DNA of 64,000 bases from Yersinia aleksiciae (GCF_001047675.1 NZ_CP011975.1:3388073-3452072); one strand, 5' to 3'. Positions 50,455-61,163 are shown, counted from the first letter of the stretch. Notes: generated from the sequence alone by a model not told the origin. Numbers and translations are program-made.

Positions 50455-50554
50455 CCTCAAAGGATTAGCTGCGCAAAATCCCCTGTCAAATCAAAGTATG
50501 GGCTAAGCCTGTGTGCGATGATTTCCTCATTATTTATGTCTTAGGAGTTTAGTG

Positions 50555-51049
50555 ATGGATATGACCAACGCCCAACGATTGATTCTGTCGAATCAGTACA
50601 AGATGATGACCATGCTGGACCCAGAAAACGCTGAGCGCTATCGCCGCCAGCAAACGATTGTCGAACGTGGCTTTGGTTTGCAGATGCGTGAACTGGATCG
50701 TGATTTTGGTGAAATGAGCGAAGAGACTTGCCGGACCATCATTAATATCATGGAGATGCACCACGCGCTGCAAGTCTCTTGGGGTAACCTGAAAGACAAA
50801 CAGGATTTGGATGAACGCCGTATCACGTTCCTTGGTTTTGATGCTGCCACCGAATCCCGCTACTTGAGTTATGTGCGTTTTATGGTCAACACCGAAGGGC
50901 GCTATACCCATTTTGACTCCGGCACTCACGGTTTCAACTCCCAAACCCCAATGTGGGACAAATACCAACGTATGCTGGCGATTTGGCAATCCTGCCCGCG
51001 CCAATATCATTTGAGCGCCGTTGAGATTTCGCAAATTATCAATGCCTGA
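50555..51049 (+). CDS. yfbU: Conserved protein YfbU (UPF0304)
   Basis: 164-aa cytoplasmic protein. I chose ATG 50555 ([18 protein letters not shown]), matching the E. coli length, over the GTG at 50552; TAGGAG lies upstream. It is mostly charged and helical with no membrane segment. Function unknown; reported in E. coli as affecting toxin-related death (recalled, uncertain). Confidence 0.92.
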   Translation: MDMTNAQRLILSNQYKMMTMLDPENAERYRRQQTIVERGFGLQMRELDRDFGEMSEETCRTIINIMEMHHALQVSWGNLKDKQDLDERRITFLGFDAATESRYLSYVRFMVNTEGRYTHFDSGTHGFNSQTPMWDKYQRMLAIWQSCPRQYHLSAVEISQIINA

Positions 51050-51122
51050 TTGGGTACATTGAAACGATTGATTTACAAAGCTATTGGTTCATGAAAAGTG
51101 GTTTACTGACGAGGATGTGCTT

Positions 51123-51779
51123 GTGGAGTGTAAAGGTTTTCTCTTTGATTTGGACGGGACTCTGGTTGATTCATTACCTGCTGTTGAACGAGCTTGGATT
51201 GGCTGGGCGCAAGGTCGCGGCATCAATCCAACGGAGGTACTAGATTTTATCCATGGCAAACAAGCCATTACCTCTCTTCGCCATTTTATGCCGGGTGCCA
51301 GTGATGCTGAACTTCAGGCGGAGTTTCTGGCATTAGAGCACATTGAAGCCAACGACACTGATGGTGTGACCGCACTGCCAGGCGCAGTCGCACTGTTGGA
51401 GCGGCTGAACAGCCTGTCGATTCCATGGGCTATCGTCACTTCCGGTTCAGTACCGGTTGCCTCAGCGCGTCGTGCGGCGGGCCATTTGCCGGAACCCAAA
51501 GTTTTTGTGACCGCTGAACTCGTGAAGCATGGGAAACCCAAGCCTGACGCCTATCTGTTGGGAGCTGAAGGTTTAGGACTGGCACCGGCAGATTGCATCG
51601 TGGTGGAAGATGCGCCAGCGGGGATTTTGTCAGGGCTGGCGGCAGGCTGCAAAGTGATTGCGGTGAATGCCCCTGCTGACACACCAAAACTCGATCAGGT
51701 TGATCTGGTGCTGACGTCACTCGAGCAAATTGCTGTTGAAGTCACCGCCAATGGGGCCATTGTTCGCTTGGTGGATTAA
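51123..51779 (+). CDS. hxpA: Sugar phosphatase, HAD family
   Basis: HAD-like phosphatase (YfbT/HxpA), 218 aa, acting on sugar phosphates. I chose GTG 51123 (then ECKGFLFDLDGTLVDSL): a GAGGA lies seven bases before it. The frame is open to 51084, but that extension is unconserved. HAD motif I is FDLDGTLVD, motif II VTSG, motif III the Lys of KHGKPKPDAY, and motif IV VVEDAPAGILSG. Confidence 0.93.
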   Translation: MECKGFLFDLDGTLVDSLPAVERAWIGWAQGRGINPTEVLDFIHGKQAITSLRHFMPGASDAELQAEFLALEHIEANDTDGVTALPGAVALLERLNSLSIPWAIVTSGSVPVASARRAAGHLPEPKVFVTAELVKHGKPKPDAYLLGAEGLGLAPADCIVVEDAPAGILSGLAAGCKVIAVNAPADTPKLDQVDLVLTSLEQIAVEVTANGAIVRLVD

Positions 51780-51932
51780 TCGTTTCACTGCTGAACTGTT
51801 CTCAGACTGATTAGAAAGTTGATTAGCGGGGAAATGTGCCGTTGGGGTCGTAGTCGGGTAAGCGACCGAAACGCCCCGAGGGACAGTCGACCCGCCAGTC
51901 ACCGAGCTATAAATGAATTTTGTCAGCAAGCT

Positions 51933-51958
51933 AAGAGCACCAACTGGCGCTCTTTTGC
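51933..51958. terminator. Terminator between hxpA and the DUF4239-like gene
   Basis: AAGAGC...GCTCTTTT with an inner loop, between convergent genes. The preceding 51780-51930 includes a GC-rich patch (51840-51905) without an ORF. Confidence 0.6.
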
Positions 51959-51959
51959 T

Positions 51960-52742
51960 TTATTGTTGTGGGTGGATAAGGGGCGGCAAGCTCTCTTCCA
52001 GACTGTGCAGGTTTTGCGGCTTCACTCGAATAATCCCACCGCGTGGGCTATCAATATCGGCGATTAACATAAAAGAGAACGAAATCACCAGCGGCAATAT
52101 CAAAGTCATGATCTTGCCATTTTTGCCCTGTTTTGAGCCATAACCCACCAGTGTGCAACTACAAACGGCAATAATCAGCATCAATAGCCAAGCGGCATGT
52201 GGGATTCTATTCCACCAAGCAGCTTGCGTATAACCCGCTGAATTTAAAACGTCATTCATCCCCGACACCACCAACGCTCTGACGGGATCAGGGCGCTGAT
52301 TCACCGGCTCCAGCAACTCGACCCAAAGGGCATTTTCCAACTGATTGGTCTGGTTATTAATCGCGGTGAGATGCGCTTCATTGCGCGTAGTATAGAAAAG
52401 TATCCGCTGATCAAGATAGTGCACTAACAGCGCTTTAGTGGCGGTACTGGATGCGGCTGGCAGATAATCGGTGCGCAGATATTCAGTGCCGATCGCATTG
52501 GCTTCCGCCTCTTCATAATTCTTACGCAGATCGTAGCGGTTAATAGCCATGGAAAAACTGAAGCCAATAATCAGCCCCAGTAAGGTGAGTGTCGCCCCTT
52601 GAATGACGGTAAAATTTTCGCGGATATTATCGTCCAGATCCCGGCCGCGCCGGAAGAAAGCCTGACCGATATAGGCGGCGCTATACAACAGTGCACATGA
52701 CAGCAGAAAAAGGATAATCGGATAATCCGTAATATTAATCAT
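51960..52742 (-). CDS. DUF4239-like (bestrophin-like) membrane protein
   Basis: 260-aa membrane protein with two N-terminal helices (about 8-28 and 45-67), a long polar middle (70-175) and two C-terminal helices (about 184-205 and 214-234). The pattern and the segment GATLTLLGLIIGFSFSMAINRYDLRKNYEEAEANAIGT are, in part, those I associate with the DUF4239 family; its function is unknown. It is not in the E. coli neighbourhood and lies convergent with hxpA and divergent from yfbS, so it appears inserted. Confidence 0.7.
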   Translation of the reverse strand: MINITDYPIILFLLSCALLYSAAYIGQAFFRRGRDLDDNIRENFTVIQGATLTLLGLIIGFSFSMAINRYDLRKNYEEAEANAIGTEYLRTDYLPAASSTATKALLVHYLDQRILFYTTRNEAHLTAINNQTNQLENALWVELLEPVNQRPDPVRALVVSGMNDVLNSAGYTQAAWWNRIPHAAWLLMLIIAVCSCTLVGYGSKQGKNGKIMTLILPLVISFSFMLIADIDSPRGGIIRVKPQNLHSLEESLPPLIHPQQ

Positions 52743-53040
52743 TTACTGCTCCCACCTAGATAACCCAATGACTGCTCACCATTCACTATTATCAGTATAG
52801 TCAGACGGTTAAATGCGATTGAATATCCGAATATTTAAGTGACATTTTTTTAACTGGTGAATAGTGCATCACAAATTGATGAATATTTTTTCTGAAAAAA
52901 AGGACGATTAATACACTTATTGAGTGGTAAGCTCATAAATTAGCAGGTCATTATTGATCTCGGACAGCGGTCGCTGCTGAATTTAATGCTTTACTGCCAA
53001 AGCCGGAAATTTCCCTTCACTTTTTGCCAACGAGGCCATT
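52743..53040. other. Gap upstream of yfbS
   Basis: About 300 bp, AT-rich, no gene or strong structure seen; must hold divergent promoters. Confidence 0.4.
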
Positions 53041-54873
53041 TTGAACAGCGAACTATTGTGGGTGTTGACGCTACTTCTGATAGCTATAGTGCTGTTTACC
53101 ACCAATAAGTTACGAATGGATGTCGTGGCGTTGTTGGTGATTATTGCCTTTGTGATGAGTGGCACTTTGTCTCTTGCTGAAGCCACCAGCGGATTCAGCG
53201 ACCCCAACGTGATATTGATCGCGGCATTGTTTGTCATTGGTGACGGATTAGTCAGAACCGGTGTCGCCTATCAGGTCGGGGATTGGCTGGTAAAAGTGGC
53301 TGGTCACAGCGAAACCAAAATGCTCGCGTTATTGATGGTTACCGTCGCGGGTTTGGGCGCTTTTATGAGCTCGACTGGTGTGGTGGCGATATTTATCCCC
53401 GTGGTACTGAGTGTTGCCAGCCGAATGAAGATCTCGCCGGGGCGATTAATGATGCCACTGAGCTTTGCTGGCCTGATTAGCGGCATGATGACTCTGGTCG
53501 CGACACCACCAAATATGGTGGTGAACAGCGAATTGCTACGTGAAGGCATCAAAGGGTTTGGCTTTTTTGGCGTCACCCCGATTGGCATCATCATTTTACT
53601 GATGGGGGTCGCTTATATGTTAGTGGCCCGCCGCTGGCTGGGGGGTAAACAAGAGCACTCAGAAAAAGACCAATGGAAGCGCCGCACCTTCCGTGATCTT
53701 ATCCGCGATTATAAGCTGACAGGCCGCGCCCGCCGCCTGGCTATCCGCCGCGACTCCCCCTTAATTGGCCGTTCTCTTGATGAGCTGCATCTGCGCGCCC
53801 GCTATGGTGCGAACGTGGTGGGGATCGAACGCTGGAAGCGCTTTCGACGCGTGATGGTCAGCGCGACCAGCTCATCTGAGCTGCATGAAAACGATGTGCT
53901 GCTGATTGATATGTCCGATTGCGACATCGATTTACGCGAATTCTGTACTGAACAGATGTTAGAACCTCTGGTGCTGCGCGGTGAATATTTCTCCGAACAA
54001 GCCCGCAACGTCGGGATGGCTGAGGTTTCACTTATTCCTGACTCTGCCTTATTGGGCAAGAGCTTACGTGAGGTCACCTTCCGTACCCGTTATGGCCTGA
54101 ATGTGGTGGGTATCCGTCGTAACGGTAAGACCTTGGAAGGCAAACTGGTCGATGAAAAATTACAGTTTGGCGATATCTTGCTGGTCATTGGCGACTGGAA
54201 ACTGATTCGCCAATTACAGCAAAAAAACCGTGATTTTATCGTGCTGAATTTGCCAGCTGAAGTTGACGAAGTGGCGCCGGCCATCTCACAAGCGCCTCAT
54301 GCTTTGTTCTGTCTGGCGTTGATGGTAGCGATGATGCTGACCGATGAAGTGCCGAATGTGATTGCGGCGCTGGTAGCCTGTTTATTGATGGGACAGTTCC
54401 GTTGTATTGACATGGAAAGCGCTTACCGCTCGATCCATTGGCCGAGCTTAATCCTGATTATCGGGATGATGCCCTTCGCACAGGCATTGCAGAAAACGGG
54501 CGGGGTGGATTTGATTGTCCAGGGGTTAATGGATGTGGCTGGCGGGATGGGGCCGCGAGTGATGTTGCTGTGTTTGTTTGTGCTCTGCGCCACCATTGGG
54601 CTGTTTATCTCCAATACGGCAACGGCGGTCCTGATGGCCCCGATTGCGATTGCGGCTGCCCGCGAGATGTCCCTCTCCCCGTACCCATTCGCAATGATAA
54701 TTGGTATCGCTGCATCGGCGGCGTTTATGACTCCGGTGTCGTCACCGGTCAATACACTGGTTTTAGGCCCAGGTGGCTATAAATTTGGTGATTTTGTCCG
54801 CATGGGAGTGCCCTTTACCGTGCTGGTGATGATTGTGAGTGTGATGGTGGTGCCGGTGTTATTTCCCTTCTAA
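53041..54873 (+). CDS. yfbS: SLC13-type permease with RCK_C domains, YfbS
   Basis: Predicted inner-membrane transporter of 610 aa, identical in length to E. coli YfbS. The start is TTG at 53041 with CGAGG six bases upstream, and the chain runs [14 protein letters not shown]. Two halves of an anion/Na-type permease (about 1-195 and 405-610; [36 protein letters not shown]) flank two RCK_C-like domains (about 215-300 and 310-390), each ending near [11 protein letters not shown] or [11 protein letters not shown]. Substrate unknown. Confidence 0.92.
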   Translation: MNSELLWVLTLLLIAIVLFTTNKLRMDVVALLVIIAFVMSGTLSLAEATSGFSDPNVILIAALFVIGDGLVRTGVAYQVGDWLVKVAGHSETKMLALLMVTVAGLGAFMSSTGVVAIFIPVVLSVASRMKISPGRLMMPLSFAGLISGMMTLVATPPNMVVNSELLREGIKGFGFFGVTPIGIIILLMGVAYMLVARRWLGGKQEHSEKDQWKRRTFRDLIRDYKLTGRARRLAIRRDSPLIGRSLDELHLRARYGANVVGIERWKRFRRVMVSATSSSELHENDVLLIDMSDCDIDLREFCTEQMLEPLVLRGEYFSEQARNVGMAEVSLIPDSALLGKSLREVTFRTRYGLNVVGIRRNGKTLEGKLVDEKLQFGDILLVIGDWKLIRQLQQKNRDFIVLNLPAEVDEVAPAISQAPHALFCLALMVAMMLTDEVPNVIAALVACLLMGQFRCIDMESAYRSIHWPSLILIIGMMPFAQALQKTGGVDLIVQGLMDVAGGMGPRVMLLCLFVLCATIGLFISNTATAVLMAPIAIAAAREMSLSPYPFAMIIGIAASAAFMTPVSSPVNTLVLGPGGYKFGDFVRMGVPFTVLVMIVSVMVVPVLFPF

Positions 54874-54907
54874 TTATCCTTCGTCATTTAGTCGCAGGTC
54901 CCTCCGC

Positions 54908-54940
54908 GTGACGCCTAAAACGGGCGTCACGATCGTTTTC
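54908..54940 (+). terminator. Terminator after yfbS
   Basis: GTGACGCC (54908-54915) pairs with GGCGTCAC (54923-54930), followed by a mixed T-rich tail. Confidence 0.65.
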
Positions 54941-54948
54941 CTTGCCGA

Positions 54949-54978
54949 CACTCTTCATTCGGCAGCTCAAATGTGCTT
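54949..54978. repeat. Fragment shared with the element at 55690-56262
   Basis: Thirty bases starting CACTCTTCATTCGGCAGCTC recur at 55938-55967 with one mismatch, followed in both by TTAACTTCAA after a short gap. The two copies flank yfbR as direct repeats. Confidence 0.75.
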
Positions 54979-55009
54979 CTGAAAATTAACTTCAACGTCA
55001 AACTCAACA

Positions 55010-55603
55010 TTAGTCCAGTGAGTCGAGGCTGATCTCATCTAGTGATAGGCTGAAGCTGGGGACAAAGACTTCCATAAAGTAATCCATCTCTGGGCTTTGG
55101 CGCATGGAGAGGGTTTTCTCTAATCGAGCCTTGGCTTGAATGAATTCGTTATTACCCGCTGACAACTCTTCCAGACATTTGAGGTAAGCGCACAGAGCGT
55201 CGGCTTGTTTAACCAGTGCTTTCTCTTCCTCACTATAATAATTTTCATCTAGCAGGCAGCGAAAATCCTGCTGCAACTCTTTCGGCAACATTTCGATTAA
55301 TTTCTGTTGCGCGACTTTTTCTATCTTTTTGTACTCATGGGCAATTTGCGGATTGTAATACTTGATAGGGGTAGGTAAATCTCCAGTAATCACTTCACTG
55401 GCATCGTGATACATCGCCAGCAGCGCGATTCGATCGGCATTGAGATTGCCATTAAACTTGCGGTTTTTAATGATGGCTAACGCATGAGCAACGAATGCCA
55501 CCTGCAAGCTGTGCTCAGAGACATTTTCAGTGCGGACATTGCGCATCAGCGGCCAGCGGTTGATGAGTTTCAGGCGGGATAGGTGGGCGAAGAAGTGGCT
55601 CAT
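55010..55603 (-). CDS. yfbR: 5'-deoxynucleotidase YfbR
   Basis: HD-domain phosphohydrolase that removes phosphate from deoxynucleoside 5'-monophosphates, 197 aa. Metal residues lie in [17 protein letters not shown] (His33) and [13 protein letters not shown] (His68-Asp69), with a later conserved Asp in [13 protein letters not shown]. Single cytoplasmic domain, no signal peptide. Flanked by copies of a repeat fragment. Confidence 0.95.
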   Translation of the reverse strand: MSHFFAHLSRLKLINRWPLMRNVRTENVSEHSLQVAFVAHALAIIKNRKFNGNLNADRIALLAMYHDASEVITGDLPTPIKYYNPQIAHEYKKIEKVAQQKLIEMLPKELQQDFRCLLDENYYSEEEKALVKQADALCAYLKCLEELSAGNNEFIQAKARLEKTLSMRQSPEMDYFMEVFVPSFSLSLDEISLDSLD

Positions 55604-55689
55604 AAATTTCTCTCTTTTTTACTTTTTAAAAGCAGAACTGGGGATAGCATATCAGATTGGGTTTGGGTTGATGTTTGATTTGATTTGAT

Positions 55690-56262
55690 CGGATCAGGTT
55701 TCGGTTGATATTCGGTCTCGTGCTCTGGTTCGGTTGTTAAAGCTTCAGTGCGTACCTTACCTCCGATGCCCCAACCGCCAAAGGGGGGCAGCGGCCCCCT
55801 TGTGGAATCCCGCGCTTTGCACGTATCGCTTGCCCACTTCGTGGGTGCCCTCAATCATCGTTCCGGCTGACGGACCGGGCCGATTCACTCCTGTTCAAGC
55901 GGCCCTCGCTCGGCATCCATGCCTCGCGTCCTACCTCCACTCTTCACTCGGCAGCTCAAATGTGCTTTTAACTTCAAAACCTAAAAACAGGGTTTTGAAT
56001 TGTTTTTTGACCTTGAGCGCAATCAGGAATATTGCCGACGAGGATGGAGGGTAGAGTGAGCGGGCAGGACGCCCGCGAAAAGCGCGCTTGGGCAAGGATG
56101 CCCATCGCGCTGGCTCGTCAGCCCGAAAGACGTGGGAGGTTTACCCGCAGGGCAATATTTCGCGCAAGCCGCAGGTGCAGGAGGGCCGGCCTGCCCTCCT
56201 GCTCGGTTGAGGCTGCGAGGGTCAGGTGATCACTGAACGAATATCAACCGAAACTTAATCCG
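55690..56262. mobile_element. 573-bp non-coding element with 25-bp terminal inverted repeats
   Basis: The left end (55690-55714) and the right end (56238-56262) are inverted copies matching at 23 of 25 positions; the shared core is TTTCGGTTGATATTCG. The interior is much more GC-rich than its surroundings and holds hairpins AAGGGGG/CCCCCTT (about 55784-55801) and CAGGAGGGC/GCCCTCCTG (about 56177-56200). No transposase is present. It looks like a MITE-like or other multicopy element between yfbR and alaA. Confidence 0.65.
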
Positions 56263-56305
56263 GTTGACGGTTGTTTAGTGAAGCTTAACAAATAAAAACC
56301 AAACC

Positions 56306-57520
56306 CTACTGGTGGTAGGTCTCCAAAAATCTCCCCAGCTTCCTCACCGCCATCTCCAACTCATCCACGCGCGGTAATGTCACGATCCGCACATGATCCG
56401 GGTATGGCCAGTTAAAGGCGCTGCCTTGTACCAGCAACACTTTTTCCTGCAACAGCAGGTCCAATACCAACTTCTGGTCATCTTTCAGATTAAAACGCTT
56501 CTGATCAATGCGCGGGAACATATACAGCGCACCCTGAGGTTTCACGCAGGAAACACCGGGGATTTGGTTGATCAACTCCCAGGCACGGTCGCGCTGTTCG
56601 TATAAACGCCCACCCGGTTGAATAAACTCATTGATGCTCTGATAGCCGCCCAGTGCTGTTTGAATCGCATGTTGCATCGGCACGTTGGCACACAGCCGCA
56701 TTGACGCCAGCATCTCCAAGCCTTCGATATAACCTTTAGCGTGCTTCTTCGGCCCGTTCAGCACCATCCAGCCCTGACGGAAACCGGCAACGCGGTAAGT
56801 CTTGGACAAACCATTGAAGGTGACGGTCAGTAAATCCGGTGCCAACGCAGCAATAGAGTGATGCTGAGCGTCGTCATATAAAATCTTATCGTAGATCTCA
56901 TCGGCGAAAATAATCAGGTCGTTCTGACGGGCGATTTCAACAATCTCCAGCAACAGTTCTTTGCTGTATACCGCGCCGGTCGGGTTGTTCGGGTTGATAA
57001 TCACAATCCCACGGGTACGCGGGGTGATCTTGCTGCGGATATCATCTAAATCAGGGAACCAGCCTGACTCTTCATCACACATATAGTGCACGGCTTTACC
57101 GCTTGAAAGCGAAACCGCCGCTGTCCATAACGGATAATCCGGTGCTGGCACCAGCATTTCATCGCCGATATTCAGCAATGCTTGCATGGATTGCACGATC
57201 AGCTCAGAAACACCGTTCCCAATGTAGATATCCTCGACTGTCAGGTCACGCATATCGCGGGCCTGATAGTGCTGCATAATGGCTTTGCGCGCCGAAAATA
57301 GGCCTTTGGAGTCGCAATAGCCTTGTGCCGTTGGCAAATTACGGATCACATCCACCAGAATTTCATCCGGTGCATCGAAACCAAACGGGGCAGGGTTGCC
57401 GATGTTCAGTTTCAGAACCTTATTACCTTCTTCTTCAAGACGCTTAGCTTCTTTTAGCACTGGGCCACGAATGTCGTAACAAACGTTGTCCAGTTTGCTG
57501 GATTTCTCAATGGGGGACAT
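56306..57520 (-). CDS. alaA: Glutamate-pyruvate (alanine) aminotransferase AlaA
   Basis: PLP enzyme that makes alanine from pyruvate and glutamate, 404 aa. I chose ATG 57520 (MSPIEKSSKLDNVCYDIRGP), the E. coli start; the frame extends to 57583 without conservation. Class I aminotransferase features: NIGNPAPFGFDAP, PNNPTGAVYS, FADEIYDKILYD and NGLSKTYRVAGFRQGW with the PLP Lys. Divergent from lrhA. Confidence 0.96.
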   Translation of the reverse strand: MSPIEKSSKLDNVCYDIRGPVLKEAKRLEEEGNKVLKLNIGNPAPFGFDAPDEILVDVIRNLPTAQGYCDSKGLFSARKAIMQHYQARDMRDLTVEDIYIGNGVSELIVQSMQALLNIGDEMLVPAPDYPLWTAAVSLSSGKAVHYMCDEESGWFPDLDDIRSKITPRTRGIVIINPNNPTGAVYSKELLLEIVEIARQNDLIIFADEIYDKILYDDAQHHSIAALAPDLLTVTFNGLSKTYRVAGFRQGWMVLNGPKKHAKGYIEGLEMLASMRLCANVPMQHAIQTALGGYQSINEFIQPGGRLYEQRDRAWELINQIPGVSCVKPQGALYMFPRIDQKRFNLKDDQKLVLDLLLQEKVLLVQGSAFNWPYPDHVRIVTLPRVDELEMAVRKLGRFLETYHQ

Positions 57521-58401
57521 AAAAAATTGAGCCTTTTGCTGGTAAAAGCGTGTCCTCAGCGTGGAACACTGCAAGGTATTCAATGTACTCCGACGCCGCT
57601 GCTTTTTGAAGTTCTATGCACATCTTTAGTGCGAATGCCGGTTTTTATTTCAAATGACGGTCGGCTGAATGCGCAAAATGACATTAATGGTGTTTTATCG
57701 TTATACCCTGCTCGATTATGCGTGATTGATGAATTTGTCTGAAGTTTTATCCTGGCCGATTTGGATATACACAACCGTTAACAAAAAAATAGGATTTACA
57801 AGGTGAGGGGGATTCTCTTCAAGACAAAGACTTGCCGTTATAGCGGTTAATCCTCTCCATTGAGCTTGCCTTTTAAAAGCAAGAATCTCAATTCAACAGT
57901 TTATATCATCATACATATTCTTGCGGCATGGGGCAGGATAAACTTGTAAATAGGAAAACTATTAAGAATAATTAATGTTAACTTACAAAATCTTAAAGGT
58001 TATCAAGCGTTAATAGTTGAATTAACAGAGGTAAATAAAAAAATACCAGAGTAATACATTGATGATTTTTGATATTTCCTCCGTTTGAGAGACTTGGCAT
58101 TTTAATTAAAATGGGTTTCCAACTCTTATAAGTAGCCTCGAATAGTGAGATTACTGAAGCAAAAAAATCTTCATTAATCGAAGATTTAACGGTTTTTTAT
58201 GACCTTATTCACAAACAACGGCATCACTCAGTCAATAGTTTTTTATAAAAAGAGATAGCGGTAACGAAATATAAGTAAATTTTTTGCCCTACTCTAATGA
58301 GTGGGGTACTGTCATACTTAGCGTTGTCCCTTATTGACGGCGCTAATACTTAAACACCAGGGTAGTTTGTAATTAGAATTCAAAAAAGTGAAGAATACAC
58401 T
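57521..58401. other. Long AT-rich region between alaA and lrhA
   Basis: About 880 bp with no ORF I would support. Two hairpins are visible: AAATCTTC/GAAGATTT (58165-58187), followed four bases later by a run of T, and CCCTACTC-TAAT-GAGTGGGG (58287-58306), 95 bp before lrhA. A long leader for lrhA or RovM-type control is likely. Confidence 0.5.
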
Positions 58402-59334
58402 ATGACAAATGCAAATCGTCCGATAATTAATCTCGACCTCGATCTGCTTAGAACCTTTGTAGCTGTTGCTGACTTGAATACTTTTGCCTCTGCTGCTGCA
58501 GCGGTTTGTCGGACTCAGTCAGCGGTTAGCCAGCAAATGCAACGGTTAGAACAGTTAGTTGGTAAGGAGTTATTTGCCCGCCATGGGCGTAACAAATTAC
58601 TCACTGAACATGGTCTCCAGTTACTCGGCTATGCCAGAAAAATTTTACGTTTTAACGATGAAGCCTGTACGTCACTCATGTACAGCAATATAGAAGGGTC
58701 ACTCGTTATTGGCGCATCTGATGATACTGCCGATACGCTGTTACCTTTCTTGCTGAACCGAGTGGCGACGCTATATCCGCGGCTGGCGATAGATGTGCGG
58801 GTAAAACGCAGCCCACTTATCGCCGATATGCTGAATACAAGCGAGGTGAATCTGGCTATTACTACGGCTAAGGTTGACACTCATCCTCACGTGATTTTGA
58901 GAACATCACCGACACTTTGGTATTGCGCCGCCGACTATCAGTTCCAGCCCGGCGAGTCAGTTCCTTTAGTGGTGATGGATGAGCCAAGTCCTTTCCGTGA
59001 TATGGCAATAGAGCATCTAACCAAGGCGGGTATTGCATGGCGCATCGCCTATGTCGCCTCTTCGCTTTCTGCCATTCGAGCGGCAGTCAGGGCAGGGCTG
59101 GGTGTGACCGCCAGGCCGATAGAGATGATGAGTCCTGATTTACGGGTACTGGGTGAAACAGAAGGGCTACCTCGCCTGCCTGAAACGCACTATTCACTCT
59201 GTAAAAGCAGTCAGTGTGACAATGAATTGGCATTAGCCATTTTCGATGCCATGCAGGCGGGTCATCAACATGGTTTACAGTCTGGCTCAGATCGAGTACT
59301 GGATTCTGATTATCTAATCGACGATATAAGTTAA
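58402..59334 (+). CDS. lrhA: LysR-type regulator LrhA (RovM in Yersinia)
   Basis: LysR-family regulator of 310 aa, close to E. coli LrhA and to HexA/PecT. The N-terminal helix-turn-helix is in [20 protein letters not shown], in part, at about residues 28-60, and [16 protein letters not shown] precedes it. The effector domain is residues 95-300. In Yersinia the orthologue RovM represses rovA and links nutrition to virulence and motility (recalled). Sits just upstream of nuo, as in E. coli. Confidence 0.94.
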   Translation: MTNANRPIINLDLDLLRTFVAVADLNTFASAAAAVCRTQSAVSQQMQRLEQLVGKELFARHGRNKLLTEHGLQLLGYARKILRFNDEACTSLMYSNIEGSLVIGASDDTADTLLPFLLNRVATLYPRLAIDVRVKRSPLIADMLNTSEVNLAITTAKVDTHPHVILRTSPTLWYCAADYQFQPGESVPLVVMDEPSPFRDMAIEHLTKAGIAWRIAYVASSLSAIRAAVRAGLGVTARPIEMMSPDLRVLGETEGLPRLPETHYSLCKSSQCDNELALAIFDAMQAGHQHGLQSGSDRVLDSDYLIDDIS

Positions 59335-59359
59335 GAATTTAACGCAAACACTATATTAT

Positions 59360-59386
59360 AAGCCCCTAATTCTAGGGGCTTTTTAA
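59360..59386 (+). terminator. Terminator after lrhA
   Basis: AAGCCCCTA (59360-59368), loop ATTC, TAGGGGCTT (59373-59381), then T-rich tail. Confidence 0.85.
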
Positions 59387-60011
59387 TTTATTTTCATAAT
59401 AAAAATCAGATTTACTCCTATCTCATATTAATTTCATGCTCAAAACGTCGTTTTATTTAACTTAGGGATGTTTATCGGCATCAGGGAAATGACGTCTACT
59501 GAGAGGGAATGTAATTAATATTCATTCTCATTTATTGATAAAAATAATTTAATCAAAACACTGTTTCATTATTAATAAATATTAAAGTGCAACTTTTCAT
59601 GCCGAATATCTATTAAATAACACTCAAAACGTGTTCTGGATCAAAAAAATACCCCTAGCTAGTGAGTGGAAGAACGGGTTATTCCTGAGACAATGGTATA
59701 GTTAATACGAACTATACTGGTTGGTTTATATGTGTATGTTCTGACTTAACAAATTACTGACTCGATTTAGCTTACGAGTCCGCACCAAATGTTAAGTAAG
59801 ATCGTGCACTTGTAAATTAATCTGTAGTTACTTTTGTCTAAGTTGACAAAAGGTTACTGAAAGGAGTAAAAAGCCCACAGTAAAACACTGGCTAAACAGT
59901 TGTAAAAACAGTGTGTTTTGTGTGGTTTTTATCCTTCCCTTTGAATCGATGTGGTGCACTAACTGCCAATACAAGAGCAGGATGTCCGACACCACTTTTG
60001 ATGAGTAAGCA
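59387..60011 (+). other. nuo operon upstream region
   Basis: About 625 bp without a gene, strongly AT-rich to 59640. A perfect palindrome GTATAGTT-N6-AACTATAC (59696-59717) overlaps a TATACT -10-like hexamer (59713-59718). If that is the promoter, the nuoA leader is nearly 290 nt. No convincing -35 is present. Confidence 0.5.
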
Positions 60012-60467
60012 ATGCGTATGTCAACAACCACTGAAGTTATCGCTCATCATTGGGCGTTCGCTGTATTCCTGATCGGCGCAATCGGACTGTGCGGTTTGAT
60101 GCTCTTGGGTGCGTTCTTCCTGGGTGGGAGAGCTCGGGCCCGTGCCAAAAACGTCCCCTATGAGTCTGGTATTGACTCGGTAGGTTCAGCGCGTATGCGT
60201 TTATCCGCCAAGTTTTACCTGGTCGCCATGTTTTTCGTTATTTTCGATGTTGAAGCCCTGTACCTGTATGCGTGGTCAATCTCTATTCGTGAGAGCGGCT
60301 GGGTAGGCTTTATCGAAGCAACCATTTTCATTTTGGTGCTTTTGGCTGGTTTGGTTTATCTGGTGCGTATCGGCGCTCTGGATTGGACTCCTGTGCGTTC
60401 TAATCGCCGCGTGAGCAAACCGAGCATAGTCAAATACGCCAGCAGTCATCCAGATATACGCCAATAA
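60012..60467 (+). CDS. nuoA: NADH-quinone oxidoreductase subunit A
   Basis: Membrane subunit of complex I, 151 aa with three helices. It begins [16 protein letters not shown], parallel to E. coli MSMSTSTEV, so ATG 60012 was kept over 60018. The conserved [39 protein letters not shown] region, in part, carries the quinone-site loop and Glu of helix 2. The C-terminal tail differs from E. coli. Confidence 0.96.
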   Translation: MRMSTTTEVIAHHWAFAVFLIGAIGLCGLMLLGAFFLGGRARARAKNVPYESGIDSVGSARMRLSAKFYLVAMFFVIFDVEALYLYAWSISIRESGWVGFIEATIFILVLLAGLVYLVRIGALDWTPVRSNRRVSKPSIVKYASSHPDIRQ

Positions 60468-60485
60468 ATACAGCGAGGCATTAAC

Positions 60486-61163
60486 ATGGACTATACGCTC
60501 ACCCGCATAGACCCTAACGGTGAGAACGACCGTTACCCCCTGCAAACTCAGGAAACCGTCAGCGGCGATCCTCTCGAGCAACATGTCCACCGTAGTGTTT
60601 ACATGGGTAAACTTGAGAACGCCATGCATGACATGGTGAACTGGGGGCGTAAGAACTCTCTTTGGCCGTATAACTTCGGCCTCTCTTGTTGTTATGTCGA
60701 GATGGTGACCTCGTTCACTGCCGTACATGACGTGGCACGTTTCGGTGCAGAAGTACTGCGTGCTTCTCCGCGCCAAGCCGACTTCATGGTGGTGGCTGGG
60801 ACTTGCTTCACCAAAATGGCCCCGGTTATTCAGCGTCTGTATGAACAAATGCTCGAACCGAAATGGGTTATCTCCATGGGTGCCTGTGCAAACTCAGGCG
60901 GCATGTACGATATCTATTCCGTGGTACAAGGCGTGGATAAATTCCTCCCAGTAGACGTGTATATTCCTGGCTGTCCACCGCGTCCGGAAGCTTATATGCA
61001 AGCACTGTTACTGTTGCAGGAATCTATCGGTAAAGAGCGCCGTCCTCTTTCTTGGGTTGTGGGTGATCAAGGTGTTTACCGCGCCAATATGCAGCCAGAA
61101 AGAGAACGTAAGCATGCTGAACGAATTGCAGTAACTAACTTGCGTACACCTGACGAGATCTAA
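60486..61163 (+). CDS. nuoB: NADH-quinone oxidoreductase subunit B
   Basis: Holds the last iron-sulfur cluster N2, next to the quinone site, 225 aa. [11 protein letters not shown] supplies the tandem Cys; [23 protein letters not shown] and [14 protein letters not shown] supply the others. Cytoplasmic, at the membrane junction of complex I. Confidence 0.97.

Noticed and set aside
56032..56229. 65-aa Arg-rich frame inside the TIR element
   Set aside because: The composition follows the GC-rich repeat DNA, there is no ribosome site and no recognisable domain.
55690..56262. Complete insertion sequence
   Set aside because: Terminal inverted repeats exist but there is no transposase frame and I see no clear target duplication.
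58165..58198. Terminator of an unknown transcript upstream of lrhA
   Set aside because: The stem is weak and AT-rich, and four bases separate it from the T run; no transcript start is apparent.
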